Below are positions 1 to 9,500 of a stretch of DNA of 43,177 nucleotides, piece by piece. Within the stretch, counting starts at the first letter, position 1. The number at the start of each line of letters is the position of its first letter. The DNA lies in the NCBI GenBank assembly GCA_015501055.1, contig JADNYV010000294.1:1-43177 (forward strand). The letters run 5' to 3'. The stretch is from Mucidula mucida. Lineage: Eukaryota > Basidiomycota > Agaricomycetes > Agaricales > Physalacriaceae. Position numbers and translations under genes: made by a program. The notes under the pieces were generated by a model. That model did no database searches. It had not been told where the DNA came from and saw nothing but the letters and a program-made list of their open reading frames with translations.

Positions 1-1737
1 TTGCCAAGTCGCCGACGCAGTAGAAAGGTTGGACAGGTCGACAGAGCCCTAGAGCGACAGGGTTATTTCAAGTCAAATAGATAGAAGAGAAAAAATCCAC
101 ACCTGCATTGAACCCGCTTCTATACACTTTGATAGCTCCTGTCGGACTTCTTCGTGAGCCTTTGCTGCCCATCCATCTCCTTTAGACCCGTGTAACTCGA
201 GCCCCAACACACGCCGCCAAACTGGTGCTGCCAACGGCTCGAATACCGACGACTGCAGACGATAATGAAGAATGGTGCGCAGTTTGAGATACGTTAGGAG
301 CATGAAGCCCTCGTCGTCTCGTTCTCGACATTGGCGATGATTCGATCAGGAAGGGCATAACCTCTGCGAAACCAGAGGGCAACGGGCCTGATGGTTGGCG
401 GTTCCACCGGCGCGCTTGAGCGCTGCCATCCAATAGGCAAGGCGCGGGGCATCAAGGGGACTGCGTATCCTCGAACTTGTTACGTCGGCTTATTGCACTG
501 AGTGCTTTGAGCGAGAAGATCTATGCGAAGGAATGAGTTATCGGCCAAAGAAATGTATGAAACACATACATGTGCGGGACGTTTTGATGAACGAGACGAA
601 GAATGTTTTGCCGGGGACGATGATGAAGACACCGTTTGGATCGGAGATGCTGATGCGCGAGGAGTATCGGACTTGGATGAAGATGCAGTGGGAGGGGTGA
701 AAGGCAAGATTTCACCATGGCTGTGGTAAATACTTGGCGGCGATGCCATCTTGCGAATATAGGCTGCATCGCCCGATACGTTCGAGCGAGCCGCTGCTGC
801 GACAAAGATGACAGGATGAGGAGGATTTGCTTGCTTGTAGGAGACGCCGATATTCTGAAAGCGCCGAACAGGCGGCGGCCCATCGTCAAACCATTGTCGA
901 CACGGATTCCTGTCTCTGCACCAAGTCGTCGAGAGAGCCAGACAGGCACGCCGCCTGCAAATAACGTTAGTCACGGCTAGGTAAGTGAATGAACAGGACT
1001 CACTCTGTAAAACTCTCCGCCTCCTCCAATCTATCAGTGAGGGCACCAATAACATCGAGAAGCGGCTCGATGCGACCAGTGAAGTGATAATACGGCTCGC
1101 GGGCTTGGAGGAACCAGGTTAAGCGTGCGTCGAACTCAAGGATAATGCGCTGGGTCATCCGCCAAGTCATTAACGACTCATCGAATGACGCCGGACAGGT
1201 GAAGCGCCCGAACAGGTATTTGAGGCGTGGGACAAAGTCACTGAGCTGTCTATCTTCACGGATGAGCGTGGCGTCTTCGGCGCTGAGGCCGCTGACCACC
1301 TTCGACAGACGGTCGCGGGCCATTTTCCACACTCCGCGAAGAAGATCGACCCATTTAGCATTGATTACACCCAGCCCGCTGGAAGCGTCCTGCGAAGTGC
1401 GTTCAAATTCGACAGTAGAGGGGGACAGCCAGAGGATATGGTCGTTGCCGGTAGAGGGGAAGCGGATGAGGGCGAGGTGTGGTACACGAGTGTCAAAAGG
1501 TTGGGGATGGTAGAGAGGATCGTCGTGACCAAAGTGTCCGTCGGCAAGCATGTTGATTTCCCGCACGCCGACGAGAGGCAATGCAATGTGGTTCGAGTTG
1601 GGGGACGTAACGACAATGTTTTCCGAAATGAAGCGATACCCAACCTTCCCCTCGTAGGATTTGAGCTCTGCTCACTCGAAGTCAGTGTCCTGAAGTCTGG
1701 AAATAAATAATGACTTACCGGGCGTTGTGGTAGTCAT
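1..1737 (-). pseudogene. Left copy of the element's 694-residue gene: 3'-truncated, with many 1-bp deletions
   Basis: The start codon is at 1735-1737 and the first intron is at 1668-1718, mirroring the right copy. The second exon is identical in translation to the right copy until a missing G near 1009, next to the second intron donor, shifts the frame. About 20 further 1- or 2-base deletions between 310 and 1000 break the third and fourth exons. Sequence from 1 to 303 is again identical to the right copy. The last exon is cut off by the window start. As written the gene is broken, but because every change is a deletion the breaks may be consensus errors and not mutations. Confidence 0.7.
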
Positions 1738-1739
1738 CG

Positions 1740-2400
1740 ATAAGCAAGATGCGTCTACATAGCGAAGTAAGTATGTATCGTTGTTGGGAAGAGAGTGACT
1801 CCATACCTCGCGCGAGGGAACGTGAAAATAGATTCCTCAAAGATAACGCGCCTCAAGGGCGATCAAACCCGCGGTATCCGTCCTTGTCTCGTTCCTGGGA
1901 GCTCGATCCCGCCGTCCTAGTTGTCGGGTCCCGACTCTTTTGCCGTCGTTGAGACAGAAAAAAGCGAATGGATGGTTTGTGGTCGTTGAGACACACAAGT
2001 CCAATTGTCTTTAAGACAATCGGAATTACCAGATGCGATATTAAATCGCACGGCAGTGGCGAGGTAAGATTGCGGAAGGAACAGGATGGGAGAAAGGGAG
2101 AACAAGAGAGAGAAAAGATGGGAGATCGGCACTTAATTGGCGTGTTAACCGGTCCCGCCAACCCCGGTCCAGTCACACGGTACCAATTTTGGTAGTCAGG
2201 CTGCATTTCTTCCACCTCCCACCGTCTGCCCCGTCGCTTTTTTCGGTTTCCAACGCTCTCGAATTAATTTTGAGGCGTTCGTTGTCTTTGAGTCAATCTC
2301 AAAGCAACACTCTGGGTGTTGGATTAATTCCACCCCTTCCCCTTGGTCCTGACTCAACGTCGCACCTCTACGTTGGATCCTTCTCGCTGTCAATCTTTGA
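1740..2400. promoter_or_regulatory. Divergent promoter region of the left element copy
   Basis: This region separates the 694-residue gene (minus strand) from the acidic-protein gene (plus strand). It contains perfect inverted repeats such as ATTGTCTT-T-AAGACAAT at 2004-2020 and TGCGAT-ATTAA-ATCGCA at 2034-2050. Four more hairpins mirror those described for the right copy and fall at 2252-2375. No TATA box was assigned. Open frames on both strands here are not supported as genes. Confidence 0.5.
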
Positions 2401-2683
2401 AGTATGTGCCTTTTTTCATTTTCATTCTGGTTGACGTTGACGCTCTCATCTTTAGCCGTTTGAATCGTATCTCCTTCGTGGTGTGTGGAACATTTCCTCC
2501 ATACCTCGTGCTTCAGCTTACTACAATATTTTTGCAGTTCCCTCGTCACATTTAGTCTCGCTGCAGTCTCCTGTGCGTCCTTTATAGCCTGTATAAGAGT
2601 TTCCTGCATCTCATTGTTCATTTTTTAATAGTCAACATGGCCCCGCTCAAGCCTCCCGCCAAGCTAGGTTACGGAAGAAGGAT

Positions 2684-3148
2684 TTGAATGAGGACCTCTC
2701 GACCGACTGGACGGATTCGGATGCAGACGCAGACGGAGGTGACGATTCCTCGGAGGATGCTGCACCGATGGATGTTTCCGATTCAGAGGTGGAGGTTGTC
2801 GAGGAGGTTGTCGAGGAGGATGAGGTTGTCGAGGAGGACGAGGTGGTTGACGAGGATGAGGTGGTTGACGAGGATGGGGATGATGTTGAGGAGAACTTGT
2901 GGACCAAGAGGAAGGGGAAGGGCAAGGCTGTTGCACAGTCGGAGGAGATGGACTTTTCTGATTTCCGCGATGGTATGGATCCTGTCTCAGAGTTTGACAC
3001 GGGTCATGATGGTGATGTTGAGATTGACGATGATGACGATGATCTCTATGAAACGATTGAGCAGGTAGTTTTGGTTCGACGGCGCAAGCCTGCTTCTTCA
3101 CCTCAGGATACTACTGATATGGATGCTACTGATATGGATATAACTTGA
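2684..3148 (+). CDS. Acidic low-complexity protein of the transposon, left copy (5' end unresolved)
   Basis: The open frame of about 154 codons is dominated by Asp and Glu. Its core is an imperfect repeat of EEVVEED/EDEVVDED-type units (about 2790-2885), followed by a basic patch KRKGKGK, a second acidic run near 3025-3050 and a short basic stretch RRRK. The frame begins with TTG, so this is not the true start. A plausible ATG at 2637 follows a good intron (2573-2631), and another intron lies at 2402-2455. That ATG is in a different frame and stops at 2689, so either a small frameshift exists in both copies or the 5' exon is elsewhere. Acidic proteins of this kind are often chaperone- or chromatin-like, but I recognise no family. 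The opposite strand also encodes a Ser/Pro-rich frame, taken as a shadow. Confidence 0.5.
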   Translation: MNEDLSTDWTDSDADADGGDDSSEDAAPMDVSDSEVEVVEEVVEEDEVVEEDEVVDEDEVVDEDGDDVEENLWTKRKGKGKAVAQSEEMDFSDFRDGMDPVSEFDTGHDGDVEIDDDDDDLYETIEQVVLVRRRKPASSPQDTTDMDATDMDIT

Positions 3149-3194
3149 TACACTTACGACCTACTTACTTTAATCTTCACTGTCTTTATGTTTG

Positions 3195-3400
3195 AATTTG
3201 CTTGCTGATACGTGAGTATACTCGAGTATACTCGGATCGTACTCGAGTACTCGAATACTCGAGACTCATGAAGTACTCTCGAGTAGAGTAGATATTCGAG
3301 TAGAGTCTCGAGTGAAGACTCGAGTCTTGAGTATTGGGTTTGAGGTAAGAGTTACTCATACGATGAGTCCGAATATACTCGAGTATGGACTCGTGTCCAT
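3195..3400. repeat. Subterminal ACTCGAG-type repeats, left copy
   Basis: This is a dense run of short overlapping palindromic words (CTCGAG, GAGTATACTC, GAGTACTC) just inside the TIR. It mirrors 4993-5200. Subterminal repeats like these are the usual binding sites of hAT-type transposases. No protein is likely here. Confidence 0.7.
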
Positions 3401-3429
3401 CTCTAATCGCAACTGACTATACCTTGCAC

Positions 3430-4988
3430 ATACATATTTGACGCACAGACTGACGTCTATGTCTACATTGTATGTCTGCCAGTATATCCTTGCATACTTT
3501 ACCAAAGACTGTACAGCAGTTTGCCATTATTCCTATACTTATGATACATCCTCACAATAGAAGATACACTCCAAACGGGAATGAGTCCAATTGAAGCGAG
3601 TGTCTACCGTAGCCTATGCACCGCCCATTCAGCAGCAGTCTTGGTTGAGTAGGCTGTTGCTACCAAAGGGTTGCTTGAATACCCTTCTGTCGCAGGTCTG
3701 TCATACAGTCCAGCACGTCACCTCAAAGATCACCTCCACTCTGCACGTCAAGTATGACGAAGGATATAGTGTCTGTCCCTATGCTGCCTTGCCCGCCTTG
3801 TGAGTACAATGTCTAGTGGCTGATGCTCTTTTGTCCATACCATCTCCAGCAATATAAGTTTAGGTAGGAGCTGGCCTTCATTCTGGAAAAGCTGGCCACT
3901 AAATAGCGACGGTCCCAACTCCGCTTTGATAATGTGCAACACTCTAACCTTGATCATACTACGAAGCGCAGCAACAAGACCGTCTGGCAATGTGGGCTGA
4001 GTGAACATGAACGTGCATTCTATGAATTGACCTCACATGATAACAGTAAACATCTGTAGTGCGCAATTGGAACAATTGAGGAACTCAGGAAGGGCAGAGA
4101 AGGGATTGCTCCATTGTGCGGGGACAAAGTGTTTACATGTTGCGTATGGATTAGGATAAGGATCAGCACGGGTACTCACAGAATCAAGCACAAGGGTAGA
4201 GATGTGTAGGATGAACAATACAGAGGATGGCAGCTTGATCTGATAAAGGTGCAGCCGGAGAATGAGTGTTCAATTCCTTCCATTCTTGAAGTCATCATTA
4301 CACTGTGGCAGACTGTATACACCACTTTAAATACAAACCTCGCAAAGTTGACGCCAGGGCAGCGCAGTATTGTAGAACTGAAAGTCCATTTTGCCCTCAT
4401 TGTTCAGCATTGTAAAACTGGTTAAGGAAGCTGCGTCATGAAACAAGTTGTCTTCAAGTCAGCAATTTGCGCGCCCATTATGCAATAATGTAAGAGATTC
4501 CAAGAGAGGGGACTCCAACCCTTGTATGTGAGATCCCAACAAATTGGTATCCTTGTTGTTCCTACAAAGCTCAACAACCTTCCATTGAGCACAGGTTTGG
4601 CCAATAGCAGAAACAAGCTTCATGTGATACTTGTAAGTCTTCTCATATGGATTGATTTCATCAATAGCAGAGCAGGGCCAATTATTGCAAGGCATGTTGA
4701 CCTTCACAGAAATTAAGATAGTCCCGCATTGTTTAAGGAAGTGATTGTACAAATTGAGGCCACCCAAATGAGGTGTGACATAGATGTGTGTCCATATTGA
4801 GGCAGTAGAAAGCGCAATGTCACATCATTTTGAGCAAACAAGGCTGAGCAAGAGTGGGGGTTTGTATTCACTGTGTTGGAATGACGTGCACATGACTGTG
4901 AAGATGATTCCGAGGACTTCTGTTAGAAGTTGGCGGATGGGAGAAGAACAAGTATACTGGGTGTTCCACTGAATGTACGTGTTTAGAT
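3430..4988 (-). pseudogene. F-box-like gene, C-terminal part (5' part is at 9501-9720)
   Basis: Reading leftward, the translation resumes at YTCSSPIRQLLTEVLGIIF, the F-box start of the agaric family, then matches the LSLVCSK and QCGTILISVKV segments of the paralogue at 37904-39203. Further fragments carry STLVLDSVS, FTVIM and LLPKLILLEMVWTKE of the LRR-like half. Several frameshifts and stops separate them. The stretch 3430-3750 resembles the 3' flank of the same paralogue. The gene is cut at 4981-4988 by insertion of the 4.5-kb element. Relative to the paralogue many CG dinucleotides have become TG or CA. It is a dead copy of a substrate-recognition-type F-box gene. Confidence 0.75.
4981..4988. 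repeat. Target-site duplication GTTTAGAT, left side of the right-hand element
   Basis: GTTTAGAT occurs immediately before the TIR at 4989 and again at 9501-9508 immediately after the other TIR. Removing the element and one copy joins ...KAHHAHLN to the following TYIQ of the interrupted F-box frame. Confidence 0.85.
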
Positions 4989-5006
4989 TAGAGATGGACA
5001 CGAGTC
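4989..5006 (+). repeat. Left terminal inverted repeat of the 4.5-kb element
   Basis: TAGAGATGGACACGAGTC. It pairs with the end at 9483-9500 and is identical, inverted, to 3388-3405. Confidence 0.8.
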
Positions 5007-5200
5007 CATACTCGAGTATATTCGGACTCATCGTATGAGTAACTCTTACCTCAAACCCAATACTCAAGACTCGAGTCTTCACTCGAGACTCTACTCGAAT
5101 ATCTACTCTACTCGAGAGTACTTCATGAGTCTCGAGTATTCGAGTACTCGAGTACGATCCGAGTATACTCGAGTATACTCACGTATCAGCAAGCAAATTC
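4993..5200. repeat. Subterminal ACTCGAG-type repeats, right copy
   Basis: Overlapping CTCGAG, GAGTATACTC and GAGTACTC words, the mirror image of 3195-3400. The hAT remnant at 13122-14059 carries the same style of repeats. Confidence 0.7.
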
Positions 5201-5245
5201 AAACATAAAGACAGTGAAGATTAAAGTAAGTAGGTCGTAAGTGTA

Positions 5246-5710
5246 TCAAGTTATATCCATATCAGTAGCATCCATATCAGTAGTATCCTGAGGTGAAGAA
5301 GCAGGCTTGCGCCGTCGAACCAAAACTACCTGCTCAATCGTTTCATAGAGATCATCGTCATCATCGTCAATCTCAACATCACCATCATGACCCGTGTCAA
5401 ACTCTGAGACAGGATCCATACCATCGCGGAAATCAGAAAAGTCCATCTCCTCCGACTGTGCAACAGCCTTGCCCTTCCCCTTCCTCTTGGTCCACAAGTT
5501 CTCCTCAACATCATCCCCATCCTCGTCAACCACCTCATCCTCGTCAACCACCTCGTCCTCCTCGACAACCTCATCCTCCTCGACAACCTCCTCGACAACC
5601 TCCACCTCTGAATCGGAAACATCCATCGGTGCAGCATCCTCCGAGGAATCGTCACCTCCGTCTGCGTCTGCATCCGAATCCGTCCAGTCGGTCGAGAGGT
5701 CCTCATTCAA
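5246..5710 (-). CDS. Acidic low-complexity protein of the transposon, right copy (5' end unresolved)
   Basis: It is identical in translation to the left-copy frame at 2684-3148: an Asp/Glu-rich protein with about six EEVVEED-type units, a KRKGKGK basic patch, a DDDDDD run and a RRRK motif near the end. The probable leader introns mirror the left copy (5763-5821 and 5939-5992). The ATG at 5755-5757 is out of frame with the main body. It is divergently transcribed from the 694-residue gene. That both copies keep the long frame suggests coding, but biased composition alone could also hold it open. No family is recognised. Confidence 0.5.
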   Translation of the reverse strand: MNEDLSTDWTDSDADADGGDDSSEDAAPMDVSDSEVEVVEEVVEEDEVVEEDEVVDEDEVVDEDGDDVEENLWTKRKGKGKAVAQSEEMDFSDFRDGMDPVSEFDTGHDGDVEIDDDDDDLYETIEQVVLVRRRKPASSPQDTTDMDATDMDIT

Positions 5711-6018
5711 ATCCTTCTTCCGTAACCTAGCTTGGCGGGAGGCTTGAGCGGGGCCATGTCGACTATTAAAAAATGAACAATGAGATGCAGGAAACTCTTA
5801 TACAGGCTATAAAGGACGCACAGGAGACTGCAGCGAGACTAAATGTGACGAGGGAACTGCAAAAATATTGTAGTAAGCTGAAGCACGAGGTATGGAGGAA
5901 ATGTTCCACACACCACGAAGGAGATACGATTCAAACGGCTAAAGATGAGAGCGTCAACGTCAACCAGAATGAAAATGAAAAAAGGCACATACTTCAAAGA
6001 TTGACAGCGAGAAGGATC

Positions 6019-6142
6019 CAACGTAGAGGTGCGACGTTGAGTCAGGACCAAGGGGAAGGGGTGGAATTAATCCAACACCCAGAGTGTTGCTTTGAGATTG
6101 ACTCAAAGACAACGAACGCCTCAAAATTAATTCGAGAGCGTT
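6019..6142. promoter_or_regulatory. Cluster of short inverted repeats in the divergent promoter/leader
   Basis: Four stems lie in 124 bp: CAACGT/ACGTTG at 6019-6039 (9-nt spacer), CAACAC/GTGTTG at 6073-6089 (5-nt spacer), CTTTGAG/CTCAAAG at 6090-6108 (5-nt spacer), and AACGCCTC/GAGAGCGTT at 6115-6142 (imperfect). They fall upstream of or within the leader of the acidic gene. They may be protein-binding sites or RNA hairpins; the sequence does not say which. Confidence 0.5.
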
Positions 6143-6343
6143 GGAAACCGAAAAAAGCGACGGGGCAGACGGTGGGAGGTGGAAGAAATGCAGCCTGACT
6201 ACCAAAATTGGTACCGTGTGACTGGACCGGGGTTGGCGGGACCGGTTAACACGCCAATTAAGTGCCGATCTCCCATCTTTTCTCTCTCTTGTTCTCCCTT
6301 TCTCCCATCCTGTTCCTTCCGCAATCTTACCTCGCCACTGCCG

Positions 6344-6390
6344 TGCGATTTAATATCGCATCTGGTAATTCCGATTGTCTTAAAGACAAT
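6344..6390. promoter_or_regulatory. Two further perfect inverted repeats in the divergent promoter
   Basis: TGCGAT-ATTAA-ATCGCA at 6344-6360 and ATTGTCTT-A-AAGACAAT at 6374-6390, 13 bp apart. They lie 270-310 bp upstream of the start of the 694-residue gene. Confidence 0.5.
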
Positions 6391-6656
6391 TGGACTTGTG
6401 TGTCTCAACGACCACAAACCATCCATTCGCTTTTTTCTGTCTCAACGACGGCAAAAGAGTCGGGACCCGACAACTAGGACGGCGGGATCGAGCTCCCAGG
6501 AACGAGACAAGGACGGATACCGCGGGTTTGATCGCCCTTGAGGCGCGTTATCTTTGAGGAATCTATTTTCACGTTCCCTCGCGCGAGGTATGGAGTCACT
6601 CTCTTCCCAACAACGATACATACTTACTTCGCTATGTAGACGCATCTTGCTTATCG

Positions 6657-8946
6657 ATGACTACCACAACGCCCGGTAAGTCATTATTTATTTCCAGACT
6701 TCAGGACACTGACTTCGAGTGAGCAGAGCTCAAATCCTACGAGGGGAAGGTTGGGTATCGCTTCATTTCGGAAAACATTGTCGTTACGTCCCCCAACTCG
6801 AACCACATTGCATTGCCTCTCGTCGGCGTGCGGGAAATCAACATGCTTGCCGACGGACACTTTGGTCACGACGATCCTCTCTACCATCCCCAACCTTTTG
6901 ACACTCGTGTACCACACCTCGCCCTCATCCGCTTCCCCTCTACCGGCAACGACCATATCCTCTGGCTGTCCCCCTCTACTGTCGAATTTGAACGCACTTC
7001 GCAGGACGCTTCCAGCGGGCTGGGTGTAATCAATGCTAAATGGGTCGATCTTCTTCGCGGAGTGTGGAAAATGGCCCGCGACCGTCTGTCGAAGGTGGTC
7101 AGCGGCCTCAGCGCCGAAGACGCCACGCTCATCCGTGAAGATAGACAGCTCAGTGACTTTGTCCCACGCCTCAAATACCTGTTCGGGCGCTTCACCTGTC
7201 CGGCGTCATTCGATGAGTCGTTAATGACTTGGCGGATGACCCAGCGCATTATCCTTGAGTTCGACGCACGCTTAACCTGGTTCCTCCAAGCCCGCGAGCC
7301 GTATTATCACTTCACTGGTCGCATCGAGCCGCTTCTCGATGTTATTGGTGCCCTCACTGATAGATTGGAGGAGGCGGAGAGTTTGTACAGAGTGAGTCCT
7401 GTTCATTCACTTACCTAGCCGTGACTAACGTTATTTGCAGGCGGGCGTGCCTGTCTGGCTCTCTCGACGACTTGGTGCAGAGACAGGAATCCGTGTCGAC
7501 AAGTGGTTTGACGATGGGCCGCCGCCTGTTCGGCGCTTTCAGAATATCGGCGTCTCCTACAAGCAAGCAAATCCTCCTCATCCTGTCATCTTTGTCGGCA
7601 GCAGCGGCTCGCTCGAACGGTATCGGGCGATGGCAGCCTATATTCGCAAGATGGCATCGCCGCCAAGTATTTACCACAGCCATGGTGAAATCTTGCCTTT
7701 CACCCCTCCCACTGCATCTTCATCCAAGTCCGATACTCCTCGCGCATCAGCATCTCCGATCCAAACGGTGTCTTCATCATCGTCCCCGGCAAAACATTCT
7801 TCGTCTCGTTCATCAAAACGTCCCGCACCATGTATGTGTTTTCATACATTTCTTTGGCCGATAACTCATTCCCTTCGCATAGATTCTTCTCGCTCAAAAG
7901 CACTCAGTGCCAATAAGCCCGACCGTAACAAGTTCGAGGATACGCAGTCGCCCTTGATGCCCCGCGCCTTGCCTACTTGGATGGCAGCGCTCAAGCGCGC
8001 CGGTGGAAACCGCCAACCATCAGGCCCGTTGCCCTCTGGTGTTCGCAGAGGTTATGCCCTTCCTGATCCGAATGTCATCGCCAATGTCGAGAACGAGACG
8101 ACGAGGGCTTTCATGCTCCTAACGTATCTCAAACTGCGCACCATTCTTCATTATCGTCTGCAGTCGTCGGTATTCGAGCCGTTGGCAGCACCAGTTTGGC
8201 GGCGTGTGTTGGGGCTCGAGTTACACGGGTCTAAAGGAGATGGATGGGCAGCAAAGGCTCACGAAGAAGTCCGACAGGAGCTATCAAAGTGTATAGAAGC
8301 GGGTTCAATGCAGGTGTGGATTTTTTCTCTTCTATCTATTTGACTTGAAATAACCCTGTCGCTCTAGGGCTCTGTCGACCTGTCCAACCTTTCTACTGCG
8401 TCGGCGACTTGGCAAGGAGAACAGCTACAACCGAATGTTTTACCTGCTCAGCATGTTTGCCGGGAAATTCTTTGGGAGTTATTCGAGACCAATTTCCGCT
8501 ACGAGTTCCTCGTGCTCGACCGCCTTTGCTACGACCTCAAGCCCGTGGGCTTCAACGATCCGCAACCTGACACGGAGCTTGGGCAAGCAGTGCCTTACGA
8601 CAATTTGGATGCCTCGTCTTTCGGTGACCGCCAGATGCAGATTCTCGGTGCACTTTTCAACGGCCGAGTCGTCCCGGAGAGCATTGACTGGGGTCGGATG
8701 GGGCTGGCGGCAGCAACGTTTACGGGACGCGCGTCTGTCCTGGCTGCTTTGTACCGGGTGATGCGACGCTGGTGTCGTGTTCCACCAATGCCGGCGGGAA
8801 CTTCACAGGCCGCTCACAAGTTGATCTGTGGCTCTCTGATGTCAGAACGGGAAATGCGGACTGTTGAGTACGGATTAGCTGAGTACTATGTGGACTGTTA
8901 CGTTACAGTTTTCGGGCGCGCACCCCTTCTTCCTCACGGACTGTAG
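6657..8946 (+). CDS. Unrecognised 694-residue protein carried by the transposon (five exons)
   Basis: Exons are 6657-6675, 6727-7391, 7441-7831, 7883-8313 and 8368-8946, 2085 nt in all. The four introns of 49-54 bp all have GT-AG ends (donors GTAAGT, GTGAGT, GTATGT, GTGTGG). The ATG at 6657 was chosen because upstream codons in that frame hit a stop; an alternative 5' exon ending at 6586 is possible. The protein begins MTTTTPELKSYEGKVGYRF. It has a conserved-looking, Trp/Arg-rich helical region around residues 95-230 (KWVDLLRGVW, FLQAREPYY), then PVWLSRRL, a Ser/Pro-rich low-complexity linker at about 310-370, and a second helical half containing ETNFRYEFLVLDRLCYDL. There is no signal peptide or membrane segment, no transposase triad and no zinc finger. 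It looks like an agaric orphan family, perhaps cargo or an accessory transposition protein. Function unknown. Confidence 0.7.
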
Positions 8947-9164
8947 AGTATTCGTTTTTGTGGACGATTTTGTAGTTTTTTTGTATATTAGATGTATCAT
9001 ACTCTTCACCTGATGCGTCGTATGCGTCGCTTCGCAACAGTACTCGCATCAGGTTTGTTTGTAGCACAACATTTTGTATGGCCTTCATGGCCTTTGTCCT
9101 TTTTTTTGCTAATGGCATTTTACCTAATTATGTGTGATCTGGACTGAAATTGTATAATGAATAT

Positions 9165-9255
9165 GCCCTTTTGGCGCAGTGGTTATACTCGTTGTTGTGC
9201 TGATGCACAGAAATGGCTGAGCTCCGTGGGTTCAATGCTCACGGGGTTCATTTTG
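9165..9255 (+). ncRNA. tRNA-like segment with A and B boxes (possible SINE head) inside the transposon
   Basis: A box TGGCGCAGTGG (9172-9182) fits the RNA polymerase III consensus exactly, and B box GGTTCAATGCT (9229-9239) fits at 10 of 11 positions. The T arm folds: GTGGG (9226-9230) pairs with CTCAC (9238-9242), with one G-U. The acceptor ends do not pair, so this is not a working tRNA. A T/A-rich tail follows (TTTTGTTCAAAAAATATATA). A tRNA-derived SINE inserted in the element, or a polymerase III promoter for a small RNA, would fit. Confidence 0.5.
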
Positions 9256-9269
9256 TTCAAAAAATATAT

Positions 9270-9500
9270 ATTAGGAGCTGAATACTCACGAATACTCACG
9301 AATATAAGAATACTCATGAGTATTCACGAATATTTATGAGTATGAGTCTATCGAGTATTCGTGGCCCCAAACTGAAACTCTAGACTCACCATAGACTCTA
9401 GACTCTACTCTACTCACGTGCGAGTATACTCTTGGCTTGCATGATGAGTATGAGTTTATTCGTGAGTACTTTTTTTATTCTATACTCGCGTCCGACTCTA
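9270..9500. repeat. Right subterminal repeats and TIR of the 4.5-kb element
   Basis: Runs of GAATACTCACGAATACTC and GACTCTA-type words end in the TIR at 9483-9500. The repeats differ in detail from the left subterminal set (ACTCACG against ACTCGAG) but share the ACTCG/ACTCA core. Confidence 0.6.

Larger units (their letters stand above)
1..3405 (-). mobile_element. Left copy of an unclassified TIR DNA transposon (8-bp TSD, hAT-like), truncated by the window edge
   Basis: This is the reverse complement of 8415 down to 4989. Paired coordinates add up to 8394 from about 1015 to 3405, and to 8416 from 1 to about 300. The copy ends at 3405 with the complement of the TIR start TAGAG. The 8 bp beyond it, ATCGCAAC at 3406-3413, should be its target duplication, but the partner lies outside the window. 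Read into the element, this site is GTTGCGAT, against GTTTAGAT for the right copy, so 6 of 8 bases agree and a target preference is possible. Over 1015-3405 I saw no difference from the right copy in the stretches I compared. All differences I found lie between about 310 and 1010 and are missing bases. Confidence 0.8.
4989..9500 (+). mobile_element. Complete 4.5-kb TIR transposon with 8-bp TSD and two cargo genes, no transposase (hAT-like, unclassified)
   Basis: The ends are TAGAGATGGACACGAGTC and, inverted, TAGAGTCGGACGCGAGTA (14 of 18 matching), flanked by GTTTAGAT. An 8-bp duplication with TAGAG ends fits hAT; KDZ-type elements (Zisupton relatives) also make 8-bp duplications and are an alternative. 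Subterminal ACTCG-type repeats occur at both ends. Inside are an acidic-protein gene (minus strand, 5246-5710), a hairpin-rich divergent promoter, a five-exon gene (6657-8946) and a tRNA-like segment (9165-9255). No RNase H-like DDE domain, BED finger or hAT dimerisation domain is recognisable, so it should depend on a transposase from elsewhere. An inverted second copy lies at 1-3405. Confidence 0.75.

Noticed and set aside
3195..3400. CRISPR-like array from the regularly spaced CTCGAG words
   Set aside because: No constant repeat with unique spacers; these are overlapping palindromic words, and the sequence is eukaryotic.
5293..5747. Pro/His-rich and Ser-rich frames opposite the acidic protein
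   Set aside because: They are shadows created by the repeated GAGGTTGTC-type codons of the acidic gene; the frames with the better context are the acidic ones.
5773..6198. 141-residue plus-strand frame (and its mirror at 2196-2621) as a gene
   Set aside because: It is antisense to the intron-bearing leader of the acidic gene and covers the hairpin cluster; composition and context do not support coding.
1..8415. Palindrome as a fold-back sequencing or assembly chimera
   Set aside because: The arms stop at the transposon's TIR (apart from three chance bases), the right copy has its own 8-bp duplication and a split host gene, and the loop is unique. A fold-back artefact would not respect these limits. 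Only the deletion-rich patch at 310-1010 looks artefactual.
9165..9255. Functional tRNA gene
   Set aside because: The acceptor stem does not pair and no convincing anticodon arm forms, despite good A and B boxes.
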